Shown: positions 47,122 through 57,702 of the stretch, piece by piece
Position numbering within the stretch: position 1 is the stretch's first letter
Layout: every line of letters begins with the position of its first letter
NCBI GenBank assembly: GCA_033239525.1
Contig: BSYO01000004.1
Coordinates: 18,948,037-19,012,036 of the forward strand
Source of the DNA: Nepenthes gracilis
Lineage: Eukaryota > Streptophyta > Magnoliopsida > Caryophyllales > Nepenthaceae
DNA length: 64,000 bases
Reading direction: 5' to 3'
Notes under the pieces: generated by a model
The model's input: only the letters and a program-made list of their open reading frames with translations
The model's database searches: none
What the model was told of the DNA's origin: nothing
Made by a program: the position numbers and the translations under genes

Positions 47122-48186
47122 CGCCCTCAGACCTTCCGGGAGGCTGAGACCATTGCCCGGGCGTACATCACGGCCGAAGAGGCCAATGAGGCGAAGCGTC
47201 CCGAGCGAGTGGACCGGCCCCCGGAAGCCCCTCGAGCTTCAGGAGGGAGAAAGAGGGACAGCGACAGCCAGCGCTTCTCGGAGCGCCGAAAGCAGCAGCG
47301 GCCCCCGCCGGGGCCCAAAAGGGATTACAGCAGGACCTCTCTGACCCCGCTAAACGACAGCCGCGCAAACATCCTGATGCAGATCCAGGATGAAAAATTC
47401 TTCAAGTGGCCAAAAACGCCCAAGGGTCCCAGCGGCAGCGACCAGACGAAGTACTGCCAGTACCACCGCTGTCTGGGGCACTCGACTGAGAACTGCCGCA
47501 CCCTGCAGCAGGAAATTGAAGATCTGATCCGACGCGGACACTTGAAGCGGTTCGTGAAGAGTTCGGGTCAGGAACCTGCTCCCTCCGACGGTGAAGCCAG
47601 CGAGCCTCCGAGGGCCCGCACGGCCGTCGGCATAGTCCACATGATCTCTTCCGCCGACGCCGCGAGCGCCAGGCGCGGGCAGTCGGAGACAACTTCCAGC
47701 AACAAGTGGGCGAAGATAGGGGCTAGGAATGATGTCATTAGCTTTAGTAGCGACGATATGGCTCATGTAACCTCTCCCCATACTGACCCCCTTGTTGTAC
47801 CGGCCCTTGTTTCAGCTGGTGGTGATAACTACCAACTGAAACGGGTCTTCATTGATAATGGAAGTTCGCAAAATTTGCTGTATCTCACTGCGTTCATTAA
47901 ACTCGGACTAAAACGGGACCAAATGAAGGCTGCGAACGGACCATTGTACGGCTTGGACAACGAGCCAGTTCCAGTACAAGGGATAGTGCGACTGGAAGTC
48001 ACGGTGGGAACACACCCGCGCTCTATGACGCGCGAGTTGGCATTCCTTGTCGTCGACCTTCCATCCGTCTACAATGCCATATTCGGCAGACCCTTCTTGA
48101 CAGCCTTCGAGGCCGTGACGTCCATCCCGCACCTAAAGGTGAAATTTCCCACCCCCTGGGGCGTGGGAGAAGTTCTTGGAGACTAA
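47122..48186 (+). pseudogene. gag end (zinc knuckle) and protease
   Basis: In the same frame as gag. A zinc knuckle lies at 47454-47496 with C-X2-H-X4-H-X4-C spacing, where His replaces the second Cys, as is common in this lineage. Further on is an aspartic protease with active-site DNG at 47854-47862 (FIDNGSSQNLL) and a later FGRPFL segment. The frame is closed by TAA at 48184-48186 in a position where relatives commonly have Gln. In an intact element this would be an internal part of the polyprotein and the protease would release the mature proteins. Confidence 0.88.
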
Positions 48187-49629
48187 GAGATGGGACGGAC
48201 CTGCTACCTGTCCCAAATCGACCCAGTGGCACCATGCAAACCAAGCGAAGACCTGGACCTCCGCGACGAGATGTCGCTTCAACAGGCCCAGTCAGGGGAG
48301 GAAACTGAGGCGATCCCGCTCAACCCTTCCGATCTGGAACGGTGCGTCAACGTGGGAAGATCCCTTCAACCTGCAGATCGCGACAAGCTGATTACCTTCC
48401 TTAGGGCTAACTCCGACGTGTTTGCCTGGGTCCCCACGACATGCCCGGATATCGACCAAGTCATAGTCCACAAGTCGGGCCTTGGCGAGCCGAAAACCCG
48501 TCCGTGACGGAGGAACCACTCCGTCGAGAAGTTGGTCGCCATCAGGGAAGAAGTGAAGAGGCTCCTGGACGCCGGATTCATCAGAGAAGTCCAGTACCCG
48601 GAGTGGCTATCCAACGTCGTGCTGGTAAAAAAGAGCAGCGACAAGTGGCGGATGTGCGTCGACTTCACGGACGTGAATAAGGCCTGCCCCAAAGATAGCT
48701 TTCCACTTCCCAGGATCGACCAGCTCGTGGATTCCACATCCGGGCACGAACTACTGAGCCTCATGGACGCATACTCGGGATACAACCAGATCCGGATGGA
48801 CCAGGAAGACGAGGAGCACACCTCGTTCATGACAGATCAAGGGACATATTGTTACAAAATGATGCCCTTTGGTCTCAAGAATGCAGGCGCGACGTACCAG
48901 CGCCTTGTAAACAAAATGTTCGAAACTCAAATCGGGCGAAACGTGGAGGTGTACGTCGACGATATGCTTGTAAAGAGTACAGTCGCGAGCCACCACGTCA
49001 ACGACCTAGATGAGACCTTCCAGATCCTCTGACGGCATGGGATGAAACTCAATCCTGTCAAATGCGCATTCGGGGTGACCTCCGGGAAGTTCTTAGGCTT
49101 CATTGTATCCCAGTGCGGAATAGAAGCCAATCCAGAGAAGATCAAAGCCATACTCGACCTGAACCCTCCGCGAACAATAAAAGAAGTCCAGAAGCTGACG
49201 GGCCGAATAGCCGCCCTCTCACGGTTCCTAGCCAAGTCAGCCGAGAAGTATTTGCCATTCTTCAAGGCGCTAAGGGGCACCAAATCGCACGGGTTCAAGT
49301 GGAATGAGGAATGTGACGAAGCCTTCAGGGAACTGAAGACTTACCTCTCCAGTGCGCCGTTTTTAAGCTCACCGCGCGAAGGGGAAGATCTCTATCTCTA
49401 CCTGGCCACATCGGCGTCAGCCCTCAGCTCCGTGCTAGTTGCGGAGCACGAAGGCAAGCAACAGCCGGTATATTACGTAAGCCGGGTACTGACGGACGTA
49501 GAGGCCCGCTATCCGCATGCTGAAAAGATGGCGCTCGAGCTTGTCTATGCGGCGCGGAAGTTGCGACCCTACTTCCAGTCTCACCGGATCGTCGTGCTGA
49601 CGGACCAGCCGCTGAAGACGATTTTGTAG
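48187..49629 (+). pseudogene. Reverse transcriptase with three stops
   Basis: Continues in the gag frame. The RT core includes DAGFIREVQYPEWLSNVVLV, WRMCVDFTDVNKACPKD, MPFGLKNAGATYQRLVN and the catalytic YVDD at 48952-48963. The thumb/connection follows (KFLGFIVSQCGIEANPEKI, RFLAKSAEKYLPFF), then an RNase H-like start (VYYVSRVLTDVEARYPHAEK). Stops at 48505, 49030 and 49627 interrupt it. All catalytic Asp residues are still present, so it was disabled by nonsense changes and not by loss of the active site. Confidence 0.92.
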
Positions 49630-50039
49630 AAACCAGAGACGTCAGGCCGGCTGGTTAAGTGGGCCGTCGAGTTGGGAGAGTTCGACTTGGAATTCCGGCC
49701 CCGAGACAGATCGTATACTCCAGACAGGCAGCGGAGCTGGTATCGTGTTACGGACACCCGAGGGTGTGGAGATCGTATACTCCGTTACTCTGGCCTTCCC
49801 GGCCACGAACAACGTTGCGGAGTACGAAGCCCTCCTTGTGGGCCTACGACTGGCGAGGGAGTGTTCCGCACGGTCGTTGGTTGTGCGTAGTGACTCTGAA
49901 CTCGTGGTCAATCAGGTGAAGGGAAACTTCGAAGCCTTGAACCCACAACTTGTGAGGTACCTGGCGAGAGTAAGGGCCCTGATCACTAAGTTCGGTCGAT
50001 TTGAGATCGAGCATATCCCGAGATCGGATAACGAACGCT
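49630..50039 (+). pseudogene. RNase H with deletion and frameshift
   Basis: After VKWAVELGEFDLEFRPRDRS the frame jumps to another at about 49708-49735 and resumes as GSGAGIVLRTPEGVEIVYSV, then NVAEYEALLVGLRLA and VVRSDSELVVNQVKG. The linker and the strand with the first catalytic Asp are missing, while the Glu and second Asp segments remain. AGATCGTATACTCC occurs at the break (about 49709) and again at about 49771, suggesting a short copied insert. A second frameshift follows RSDNER near 50035. Confidence 0.85.
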
Positions 50040-51401
50040 ACCCACCGACTTGCCGGGGACGCGCCCGAATCAGAGCAAGACGCGAGGGAGCCCAGGGAAG
50101 TCCAGAACGTGCCCAGCATCGACACCGAAGACAAAGAAGTCCTTCATGTCAACACGAGGGACGACTGGATGACGCCCTACGTAAGGTTCCTGACTGAAGA
50201 AACCCTACCAGAAGACACCAACGAAGCCAAGCGAATCAAGAAGACAGCAGGATGTTACACGGTCCTAAATGGAAGATTATACAGGTGAGGATACTCCACC
50301 CCTCTCCTGAAGTGCCTTGCCCCGGAGGAAGCCGACTACGCGTTGGCAGAAGTACACTTGGGGCTGTGCGGATCACACGTTGGCGGGAAGAACCTAGCGT
50401 TTAATGTCATGCGGCAAGGGTTCTACTGGCCCACCATGAAACGAGATGCTATGGAGTTCGTCCGCAAGTGTGAAAGTTGCCAGGTCCATGGCAACATGAC
50501 GCACCAGCCGCACACCGAGCTGCACTATCTCCAATCCCCATGGCCGTTCGCACAATGGGGGCCCGACATAGTCGGACCCCTACCAATGGCTGCCGGACAG
50601 AGAAAATTCTTGATCGTTGGCATCGAATACTTCACAAAATGGGTGGAAGCCGTCCCACTCGCGAAGATTACAGAACAAAATGCGACGGAGTTCCTCCGTC
50701 AAAGCATTATTTGCCGCTTTGGGATTCCTGAGGTTGTAGTGACCGATAACGGAACCCAATTCACCGGCAAACGCTTCACGAAGTACTGCCGCGACCTCCG
50801 CGTTAAACTGGTGCACACGTCCGTGGCGCACCCTCAAGCAAACGGACAGGTCGAAGTCACCAACCGCACACTGCTGCACGGGTTGAAAATCAGGTTGGAA
50901 GACGCTGGGGGCTCCTGGACTGAGGAGCTACCGTCAGTGCTATGGTCGTACCGAACGACTGCGAGAGAACCAACAAGGGAGACGCCCTTTAACCTTTGCT
51001 TTGGGGCTGAGGCTGTGGTGCCCGTGGAAATGGGAATGCCAAGCCTGCGGATCGAATGCTTCGACCCGGTCACCAATGAACGAAGGCTACAGGAAAGTCT
51101 GGACTTGCTCTCAGAAGTCCGGGACGCCGCACGACTTAGAACCGCCGCCTACCAACAGCGAGTCGCGCGGTACTACAACAAGCGAGTGAAGGCACGCCCA
51201 CGGGAAGTTGGAGATCTGGTCCTCCGGAGCGTAGAGGCGGCGGGAAAGATCGCAAATAGGAATAAGCTCTCCCCCGGGTGGGAAGGGCCGTTCCTCGTCT
51301 CCGCAATCCTCCGGAGCGGAGCGTACAAGCTACGCGCCCAGAACGGCAAACTGGTCCCGCGGACCTGGAACGCCGCCAACTTAAGAAAATATTATCAGTG
51401 A
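50040..51401 (+). pseudogene. Integrase
   Basis: A new frame that is open except for TGA at 50286. An HHCC zinc domain (HLGLCGSH, CESCQVH) is followed by the catalytic triad Asp 50565, Asp 50745, Glu 50853, with 59 and 35 residues between, the standard D,D-35-E spacing. The GPF motif at about 51284 (WEGPFLVSAILRSGAYKL) and the end RTWNAANLRKYYQ are typical of plant Tat/Athila integrases without chromodomain. From the zinc finger to the TAA-free end at TGA 51399-51401 the protein has no lesion. Confidence 0.93.
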
Positions 51402-52407
51402 TGCAACCCCAACTCAGGTAAGTCGCACACGCACGCATCATAATGAGTGCTTGAACCTGAGTTTTATCTTTGATTATAATAATTGCTCTATCATGCTGCA
51501 TATTCATTTGTGTGAGTTAGTGACATGCATTGCATTCTTAAACCAAACGACCTAGACTGCCCCTAAGTCGGGAGGACAAGCGTCCGTTCGTGAAATCAGT
51601 CCTTGGCTCAGCGCCAGGCGGTCCAAAGCAGACCGTCTGAGGACTCCGTCCTTACGCCAGGCGGCCTGGGGACGGCTTTACTCACCATGGCTTCACGCCA
51701 AAAGGCCCCAGCGGCCACCCAGAGACTGAGCCCCGTGCTAGGCAGCCCGGAGGCGTCCAGCCGTAGGCTAGGACAAAGGATCCAGGCGATCCATTCCAAA
51801 GGCTTCACGCCAACGACCCGTGCGGTCAAAACATTAGGCCTGGGGGCTCCCCAAGTCCCCACACTATGGCCAACAAAACCTTAGGGGGCAAAGAATAGCA
51901 GGCGTGCGGCGACCTTCTCAAACAGAAGAGAGCACCCTCAGTCTACAATGGTCATGGGCTAGGACCTCAACTTGGTGATCATAACGCATTGAGCAGGAGC
52001 GACGCACCTCCCGCAATCGTACGTGACCGAGTCCTAGACCCAGGAGTCCGGTTACCGCGGCCTGACCACTGCGCTAACCCTCGTTGAGGCTCCAGGGGCT
52101 TGGCGACGACATCCGCTTCACCGGATCGAGCCCCCCAAACGCGTGAGCTGTGATGACATCCTCTTACGAAGGACGAGCACCACGCAAGAAGGCGCCTGGA
52201 TAGGGCCTTAACAACAGCGGCTCCAAAGAGCCCAACAATTAAACACGAAGCATGATTCGACGAATGGAAACAAAAGCGAAAGGCAAGCAACACTCTACGA
52301 ATAGAAAAAGCATGGACACGAAGTGTAAAAAGACGCTTCTCATTCATGCAAAAAACAGATGTGGTACAAATACATAAGCCAATCTCAAAACTCAACAGCA
52401 GCAAAGG
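51402..52407. other. Spacer between integrase and antisense gene
   Basis: Short GC-rich repeats of 'CCAGGCGGCC' type at 51600-51860; no ORF recognised. 51990-52100 contains a tRNA-gene-like look (ACGCACCTCCCGCAATCGTA) but no complete cloverleaf. Confidence 0.45.
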
Positions 52408-53526
52408 CTAATCAGGAAGACTCGATGGGCCCGCTTCCTCAGGAAAAGTCTTCAGGCGCGACGCCTCTCCTACCCCGGCGTTCCCTGGATGGAGGACGCC
52501 AACTGGGACGTGAGGAGCCGCCAGGGAGACAATCCTACGACACAAGCAGATGCCGTCCCAATAACGAGTATCCATCGCCAGCTGCCACTCTGATGGAGAA
52601 TGCCGACCAACCATACCTCCGACCAACCCGGCGATTCTTTCCTCCGTAGCGGTAAGAAGACCCTCCAACTGCTCAACTCTCCGCCACAGCTGCCCGATCT
52701 CCCCTGTAAGGGATGCGATCTGGGCCAGGCCGCCGTGGACGAGTTGATGCCCGCTGAGGATGGTCCGCTGCAGGTCCTCGCGAAAAAGGTCAGCTTGCAC
52801 ATCGAAGGGGACCGCATCACCAGGAACCTGCATAAAAGGAAAGATCAGAGGAATTCCAAAAATAAACAACAAAGGAAGAAGTCCAGGAAGAAGCAACCGT
52901 ACCGGAAGAGGGGCGACGCGCGGGAAGCGTGCGAGGTTACTCGGGAGAGCCTCTCCCTGGGTCTCCGCTCTTTCGCCTGCTGGAGGCGGGCTGACTGGAA
53001 GCGTGGCGGCCGTAGGAGCGCTCGAAGGTTCCTCCCTCGAGGACTTCCCGGCTGCCCCTTCGCTGGCCCCGACCGGATCGGCGGCGAACGCGACGCCTTG
53101 CTCTGAAGACGGGATCGATTCTCCCGGAGGCCTGATTTCAGAAAGGGGCTCCGCAAAGATCACAGCAGGCTCTTCAGGCTCCCTGACCACCGTCGTTGGC
53201 ACAGAAGCAGCGGTGAGTGGCTCCTCCGGGTGCTCCAATATGACGACATCGTCCGTCGCCTCAGCAGCGTCGCCAGCGGAAGGATCCCCAGCAGGTAGAG
53301 ACTCGACCTCGCAGACTTCGCGAGCGGCTAGTTCCGCGATCGAAGTCGACGAGGGTGCGGCAGTTTCCCTCTGGCGACCCGCGCTGGCAGGTCTCTTTGG
53401 AGCCGGACTTCCCGCAATGGAAGGACCGGCAACTCGTCTCTGGGACCTCCTCAAAGGGGTCCCTTCGGCTTCCCTTAGCCGTTTAAGGGCAGCCGCGTCC
53501 TCATCGTCGCTCGACGACACCAGCAA
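52408..53526 (-). CDS. Antisense ORF, distal part (low complexity plus coiled coil)
   Basis: A 372-codon minus-strand frame. The first half is Glu/Ala/Pro/Ser-rich with an acidic SSSDDEDAAALKRLREAEG start. A hydrophobic stretch (LLLPGLLPLLFIFGIPLIFP) about residues 207-230 could be a membrane segment. Next is a coiled-coil-like region (QLWRRVEQLEGLLTATEERI). It directly follows the conserved domain ORF at 53671-54304 on the same strand. An intron or lesion may join them: the frame upstream of 53526 is open from 53671 apart from the TAG there. Function unknown; it is a 3' additional ORF of a Tat element. Confidence 0.6.
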   Translation of the reverse strand: MLVSSSDDEDAAALKRLREAEGTPLRRSQRRVAGPSIAGSPAPKRPASAGRQRETAAPSSTSIAELAAREVCEVESLPAGDPSAGDAAEATDDVVILEHPEEPLTAASVPTTVVREPEEPAVIFAEPLSEIRPPGESIPSSEQGVAFAADPVGASEGAAGKSSREEPSSAPTAATLPVSPPPAGERAETQGEALPSNLARFPRVAPLPVRLLLPGLLPLLFIFGIPLIFPFMQVPGDAVPFDVQADLFREDLQRTILSGHQLVHGGLAQIASLTGEIGQLWRRVEQLEGLLTATEERIAGLVGGMVGRHSPSEWQLAMDTRYWDGICLCRRIVSLAAPHVPVGVLHPGNAGVGEASRLKTFPEEAGPSSLPD

Positions 53527-53670
53527 CGAGCAGCTTTCCTCCTCATTTCTCTCGGGCGGAAGGGAAGTGGCTGTCTCTCCAGGGAGATCCTTGCCAGGAC
53601 CGGCTATCGCCCATCCAGCAGGAGGTCCCCATCTGCCGATCTCAAACGTGACAAATGTAAGGAAAAAACC

Positions 53671-54304
53671 CTAGATCGAGAACCTTTTTTCCTCCGACTT
53701 AATGGTGGATAGCAGCTTCGAGGATTCTGCAAAGTCTTCGTCGGTGGGCTTGTCCCGGAAGTACTCCGAGATCGGGCCCCATGCCTTCGGAAGCTCATAA
53801 TCAGAAGGCTCCTGCAGGAAGAAGAAGCGCTCCTTCCAGCCCTTCACGGAGTCAGGATTGGTGCCGCGAAGGTTGAACCCCGGCTTGGGGGAAAGCGATA
53901 CCCAGTCCTCCGACTCCGTGGCCCGAAAAATTATCCTTGCCGCCTTCGCATCGAAGGCGCACTGGTGCATAAAGGCGAAGACGCACAGAGATACCAGATA
54001 GCGCAAGGCATTAGGATGAAGCCTTGCCAATGGGACTCCCCAGCCCGACCACTTTGCGTGCAACGATTCAACAAAACGCAAGCCCCCTTCAGATGATACT
54101 CATACACCGTAATAAAGCCCTCTGGGGGGCGTTGGCTCTATCCAGTGGGACGGGAACATGGGAACTTAGGTCGCCCGGAATCGCATAGTCTACCCTAAGA
54201 GAGGCTATGTACGCCTCAGTCAAAACCGACCTGGTGTTGCAGACACCATGGCGCACAGTTCTGGAAACGTGAGAAGAGGAAGAGCTTTCTACTTGCGCAG
54301 CCAT
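53671..54304 (-). pseudogene. Antisense 'putative gypsy type transposon' ORF
   Basis: The likely start is MAAQVESSSSSHVSRTV (ATG 54304). The frame runs to about 54115, where a one-base frameshift moves to the frame carrying PPEGFITVYEYHL, LHPNALRYLVSLCVFAFMHQ, EDWVSLSPKPGFNLRGTNP and KAWGPISEYF. It stops at TAG 53671. The domain matches the antisense relic at 17880-18374 and the plant family Transposase_28. Despite the name it is not a known transposase; it is carried antisense between pol and the 3' LTR. Whether it is made, and from what promoter, cannot be seen. Confidence 0.75.
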
Positions 54305-54774
54305 TTGTCTCTCGAAAACCACAGGAATAAAGGGAGAAGAAATCAGCGGAAGGAAGGAGACGATCGTCGTTTGGTTTAAATAGACGACACCAAGCCAAGA
54401 GGCGGGAAACCGAAATGCCACCGCCTCCGGAGATTGAGACACGTGGTGGCATCAAGGCGCACCGCAGAATCTCAATCGATTGCAATGATGGCTAGGCGCC
54501 AGGCTAACGGGCGTGACCCTTCAGCAGCCTGGCTAGGGTCCACGCTGGCGCCGCCGCATTAAATGGGGGCTCACGATAGCAGAACCCCTGACGACGCGCA
54601 CGATAAGTGCAAAGCCAAAAAAAAAAAAAAAGAAACGGCCAAGAAACGAAAAACTCCTTCGACAGACAAAGTGGGACAAAGAACTAGCAATTCTCATTAC
54701 GTCAAACAAGCTTTCGTTACAGCAATCATAACGTTAGCAAAGAAAAGAAAAGAGAGCAACAACGATGAGAACAG

Positions 54775-55359
54775 CTAATGGTCCCGGTGGCCGGAGGAGG
54801 AACTTTGAACGTGATAATCCACCAACTGATCACGAGTCTTGGCGGACCAATTACGAGAATCTAGGACCCCCACGCGGAAGCCTGGATCCTCCAGTGAAGC
54901 TAGCCTTTGGCAAAGCCTAATGGTGTCAGAATAACTCCGCTCCAAGGCCGGGTTCACTCCTTCCGGCCAAAGCCTCGACCTCAGCTCCGTCCGCAGCGCA
55001 GCAACTTCAGCCTTGTGTCGCCGCCCAAGTTGCTCCATTTCTTCTTCAAGTGCCAATATGCGGCCCTGCGCCCCCACGTTGGCACCCACCAGCCGTATGG
55101 CCCTGGCCTCCGACTCGGCCAGAGCGCTATCTAAATGTGCGACGCGGGCTCTCAGCCACTCCATTTCCATTGCTGCAGCCCCCCGACGTGGTGGGACCCC
55201 CTCGAAACCCGGAGGAACTCCCCGACTCCGAGAAGGGCCAGCGACCGTGGCTTCAGAGCGAGCCCCTCCTGAGGTGTGGGCTCCAGAAGACACGGGGGCG
55301 TTAGAGCCGAACTCGGACTCGTAAGAGGTGCGCTCCGTGTCACTAGAGGAGTCTCCCAT
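54775..55359 (-). CDS. Second antisense ORF, coiled-coil protein
   Basis: From MGDSSSDTERTSYESEFGS (ATG 55359) it runs 194 codons to TAG at 54775. The amino half is Ser/Gly/Pro-rich. The middle is a probable coiled coil (MEWLRARVAHLDSALAESEA, ILALEEEMEQLGRRHKAEVA). The end is polar. It shares its general design with the coiled-coil part of the first antisense ORF and with 16872-16687. No stop interrupts it although gag-pol in the same element has six, which may mean selection or luck. Function unknown. Confidence 0.55.
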   Translation of the reverse strand: MGDSSSDTERTSYESEFGSNAPVSSGAHTSGGARSEATVAGPSRSRGVPPGFEGVPPRRGAAAMEMEWLRARVAHLDSALAESEARAIRLVGANVGAQGRILALEEEMEQLGRRHKAEVAALRTELRSRLWPEGVNPALERSYSDTIRLCQRLASLEDPGFRVGVLDSRNWSAKTRDQLVDYHVQSSSSGHRDH

Positions 55360-55599
55360 CGATTTCGCAACGAAAAAACACGCAGAGGAAGATCGAACTG
55401 CCAGTGGATGAGCAAGTACAAAGACGTGCCAGATTTCGGGAGAAAGTGGCGCATTTAAATAGGCAAATCTTCTCCTGAAAGGGCGCCAACTCCAAAAGGT
55501 GGAGAGCATTTAAGGAAGGGCCAATGGGGATTCTCCACGTGGGAGGTCCCTGAATACTTGCGCGTTTCCAAGACGGAACGACGCCTCCTGGCCGCGTAA

Positions 55600-56700
55600 A
55601 AATTAAATGCACTGATATCCCAGGAGACGCGACGGTTGACAGGGACCCCACAGGCTCCCAAAGGATGACACGTGGATACTCAGGGCAGAACGCCCGGCAA
55701 CAGAAAAGTATTTACGAAGACGAGACAAAAATTGAAGACAAAAAGAGGCTACTTCTTTTATTAATCAATGATTTCTTACAAAGTACAAGATGTACAACCA
55801 TGAAGTTGCGAGAAAGACGAAAGAAGACTGCGGTGCGGAGCCCGGTATGCTCCTGTACCTCGTCCCAGGAGAGCCCGGCGAACGTGATTCACACCCATCC
55901 CGACGCGAGAAGCGATCGGAATTTGCCGCGAATCAGGCGGGAAGCAAGGAGCATTCCCCGGTGGACGTCTCAAGCATTCAATCCACCGGAGTCCAGGAAG
56001 CACTGAAGTCAGGCACTCCGCGAGAGACGGGCAATTAGCTCCGCCTCCACGGAGGGCTACTGACCTCGTGCTCCTTCCACGGTTAGCGCCCTGGCATGGC
56101 TCGCGGAGTGGGCACCTGTGAAAACCGTCGCCTAACAGGGGAAGGCAGCCGCGGGGGTAGTCAAAGAATCCGCTCAACCTAGCCATGGCCACAACCCGGA
56201 AGGAAGCACGCGACGACGGCGGAATGGCCAAGCCATTCTCGTTAGCAAAGAAAGCAAGCCATAAGGCATGGGCTACAACAGTCTCCTCCAAGGATCTCGG
56301 GCATGCGAGTGGTCCATCCAACTCCTTCTCGAGTGCCCACCAAAGGCGGGAAAAGCCAGAATCTTCTCATTGCCTCTTCGATTTGCTGATAAGGGATGGA
56401 CTCAACTCGCTCAAGTGCCCTCCTATTTATGGGCAAGACGCAGGCTGTCCCCTCACCTAGCGCGACACGGCACCCAGCAAACGTCATTCGGGCAACAGCA
56501 GCGACCACTGGTCAGACGCAACCCAATGCGCATGAATCTCGCCTGGTGAAGTGACGGGACACGGCAGCGCCTGAAAAGCCTGCCCCGGCTCCTGGGAAAG
56601 GCACGGACTTGGAAGACGACAAAAATGGCGCGGCACGAGGAAGGGTATGAGGCCGTGGAAATGGGCCCAGAAGGACATGCCAGGCCCGACAACTGGCCGG
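55600..56700. other. Region before the 3' LTR, no gene recognised
   Basis: Short frames on both strands without conserved features. The minus-strand frame 56321-55776 (181 codons) is the longest; I could not relate it to a family. Confidence 0.4.
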
Positions 56701-56706
56701 CCCGGG

Positions 56707-56718
56707 CATGGGGACTAG
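56707..56718 (+). other. Polypurine tract (weak)
   Basis: CATGGGGACTAG precedes the 3' LTR. It is shorter than usual but ends like the tract at 19940-19954. Confidence 0.55.
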
Positions 56719-57697
56719 TGTTGGGTCCCATGTCCCTGGCCCATGAGATAGGCCCGGCCCACGAGCGAGATCGAGAGCCCACGTGAGGCAGTTAGCCCAG
56801 CCCAAGGGCGGAAAGGCGCGAGTCCACGATGGAAGAAGCCAACGAAACTGCGCAGCCGCAATAAATGCGTCGCGGAACAAAGCGGAAAAGGCGGAAAGGC
56901 TAGCCCATAGGCGTGGCTGGCACGGCGCCAACGCCACCAGCCGCCGCCTGCAAGTGGCCAACCAATCCCGCTCGGGGAAAATCGGGCGTGGTCACAACGC
57001 TCGCCGCGTGCAAGCACGACAACAGATGATCGGCGTGACCGTGGTCTATGACAGCGACAGTGCCGCGCGATAGCCCAAGCAACGGGCGTTTTGGCGCCTA
57101 AGAGTCCAAAGGGGTGAGACGTATAAGAACCCTCACACCCCACAGAGAAAGGGACTTTTGGATCGATCTTGAGACCTTCGATCTCTCTCGCTCTCTTTCG
57201 ATCAACCTTGGATCACTTCTGAACTTAGCTTCGAGCATCCTTGATCATCTGCATCCCTCTTCTCTAAAACCTGAGAGTGACGAGTCAAGGCAGAGCATCG
57301 ACTCATCTAGCCAACTCGCTCACCATCCCAGCATCCTCTGAGATCACGGGAAAGTTAGCCACCAATCGCGGTGCACTAAGGAAGCCAGGCCTTCCACCAC
57401 CTGCTCATTGCATTTCTCTACATCACCACACAAGCACTTCTACGCTTCACAGCATTTCTCCGTGCACCCCTTTAATGTGCGCCATTTCCGTTTATTGCGG
57501 GAATTTGCTGACTTGAGCGTCAGAGTGGCCTCGGTGGGAGAAATCCTGCCGGACCCTTCACCTCTTGTTTGTGGTTTGTGTTGTGCAGGTCCAGGTTTAC
57601 AGAGACGGAGAGCAGACCCTTCTTCCGAAGCAGCCGCACGCTTAGGAATTCGAAGGCTCCCTAATCCGTACGACAACCGTGGGCCCGGGACGCAACA
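56719..57697 (+). repeat. 3' LTR (979 bp)
   Basis: Starts TGTTGGGTCCC, ends GGGACGCAACA, and is followed by the AAATC target duplication. It is 25 bp shorter than the 5' LTR owing to many small indels in U3. Confidence 0.95.
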
Positions 57698-57702
57698 AAA
57701 TC

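Larger units (their letters stand above)
44964..57697 (+). mobile_element. Nearly full-length Tat-like Ty3/gypsy retrotransposon
   Basis: A 12.7-kb element with TG...CA LTRs (44964-45967, 56719-57697), a perfect 5-bp target duplication AAATC (44959-44963 and 57698-57702), a tRNA-Asp-type primer site, gag-pol in the order gag, zinc knuckle, protease, RT, RNase H, integrase, and then 5.3 kb between pol and the 3' LTR with antisense genes. That layout, without a chromodomain, is characteristic of the Tat lineage (for example Grande and Retand-like elements). At least six in-frame stops, a deletion and frameshifts disable the polyprotein. The LTRs differ by a few percent by eye. Confidence 0.95.

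Noticed and set aside
51990..52100. tRNA-like sequence after integrase
   Set aside because: Some T-arm-like bases, but no full cloverleaf can be drawn by eye.
52760..53674. Plus-strand frame of 304 codons
   Set aside because: Shadow of the antisense low-complexity ORF, which has the better start, motifs and homologous arrangement.
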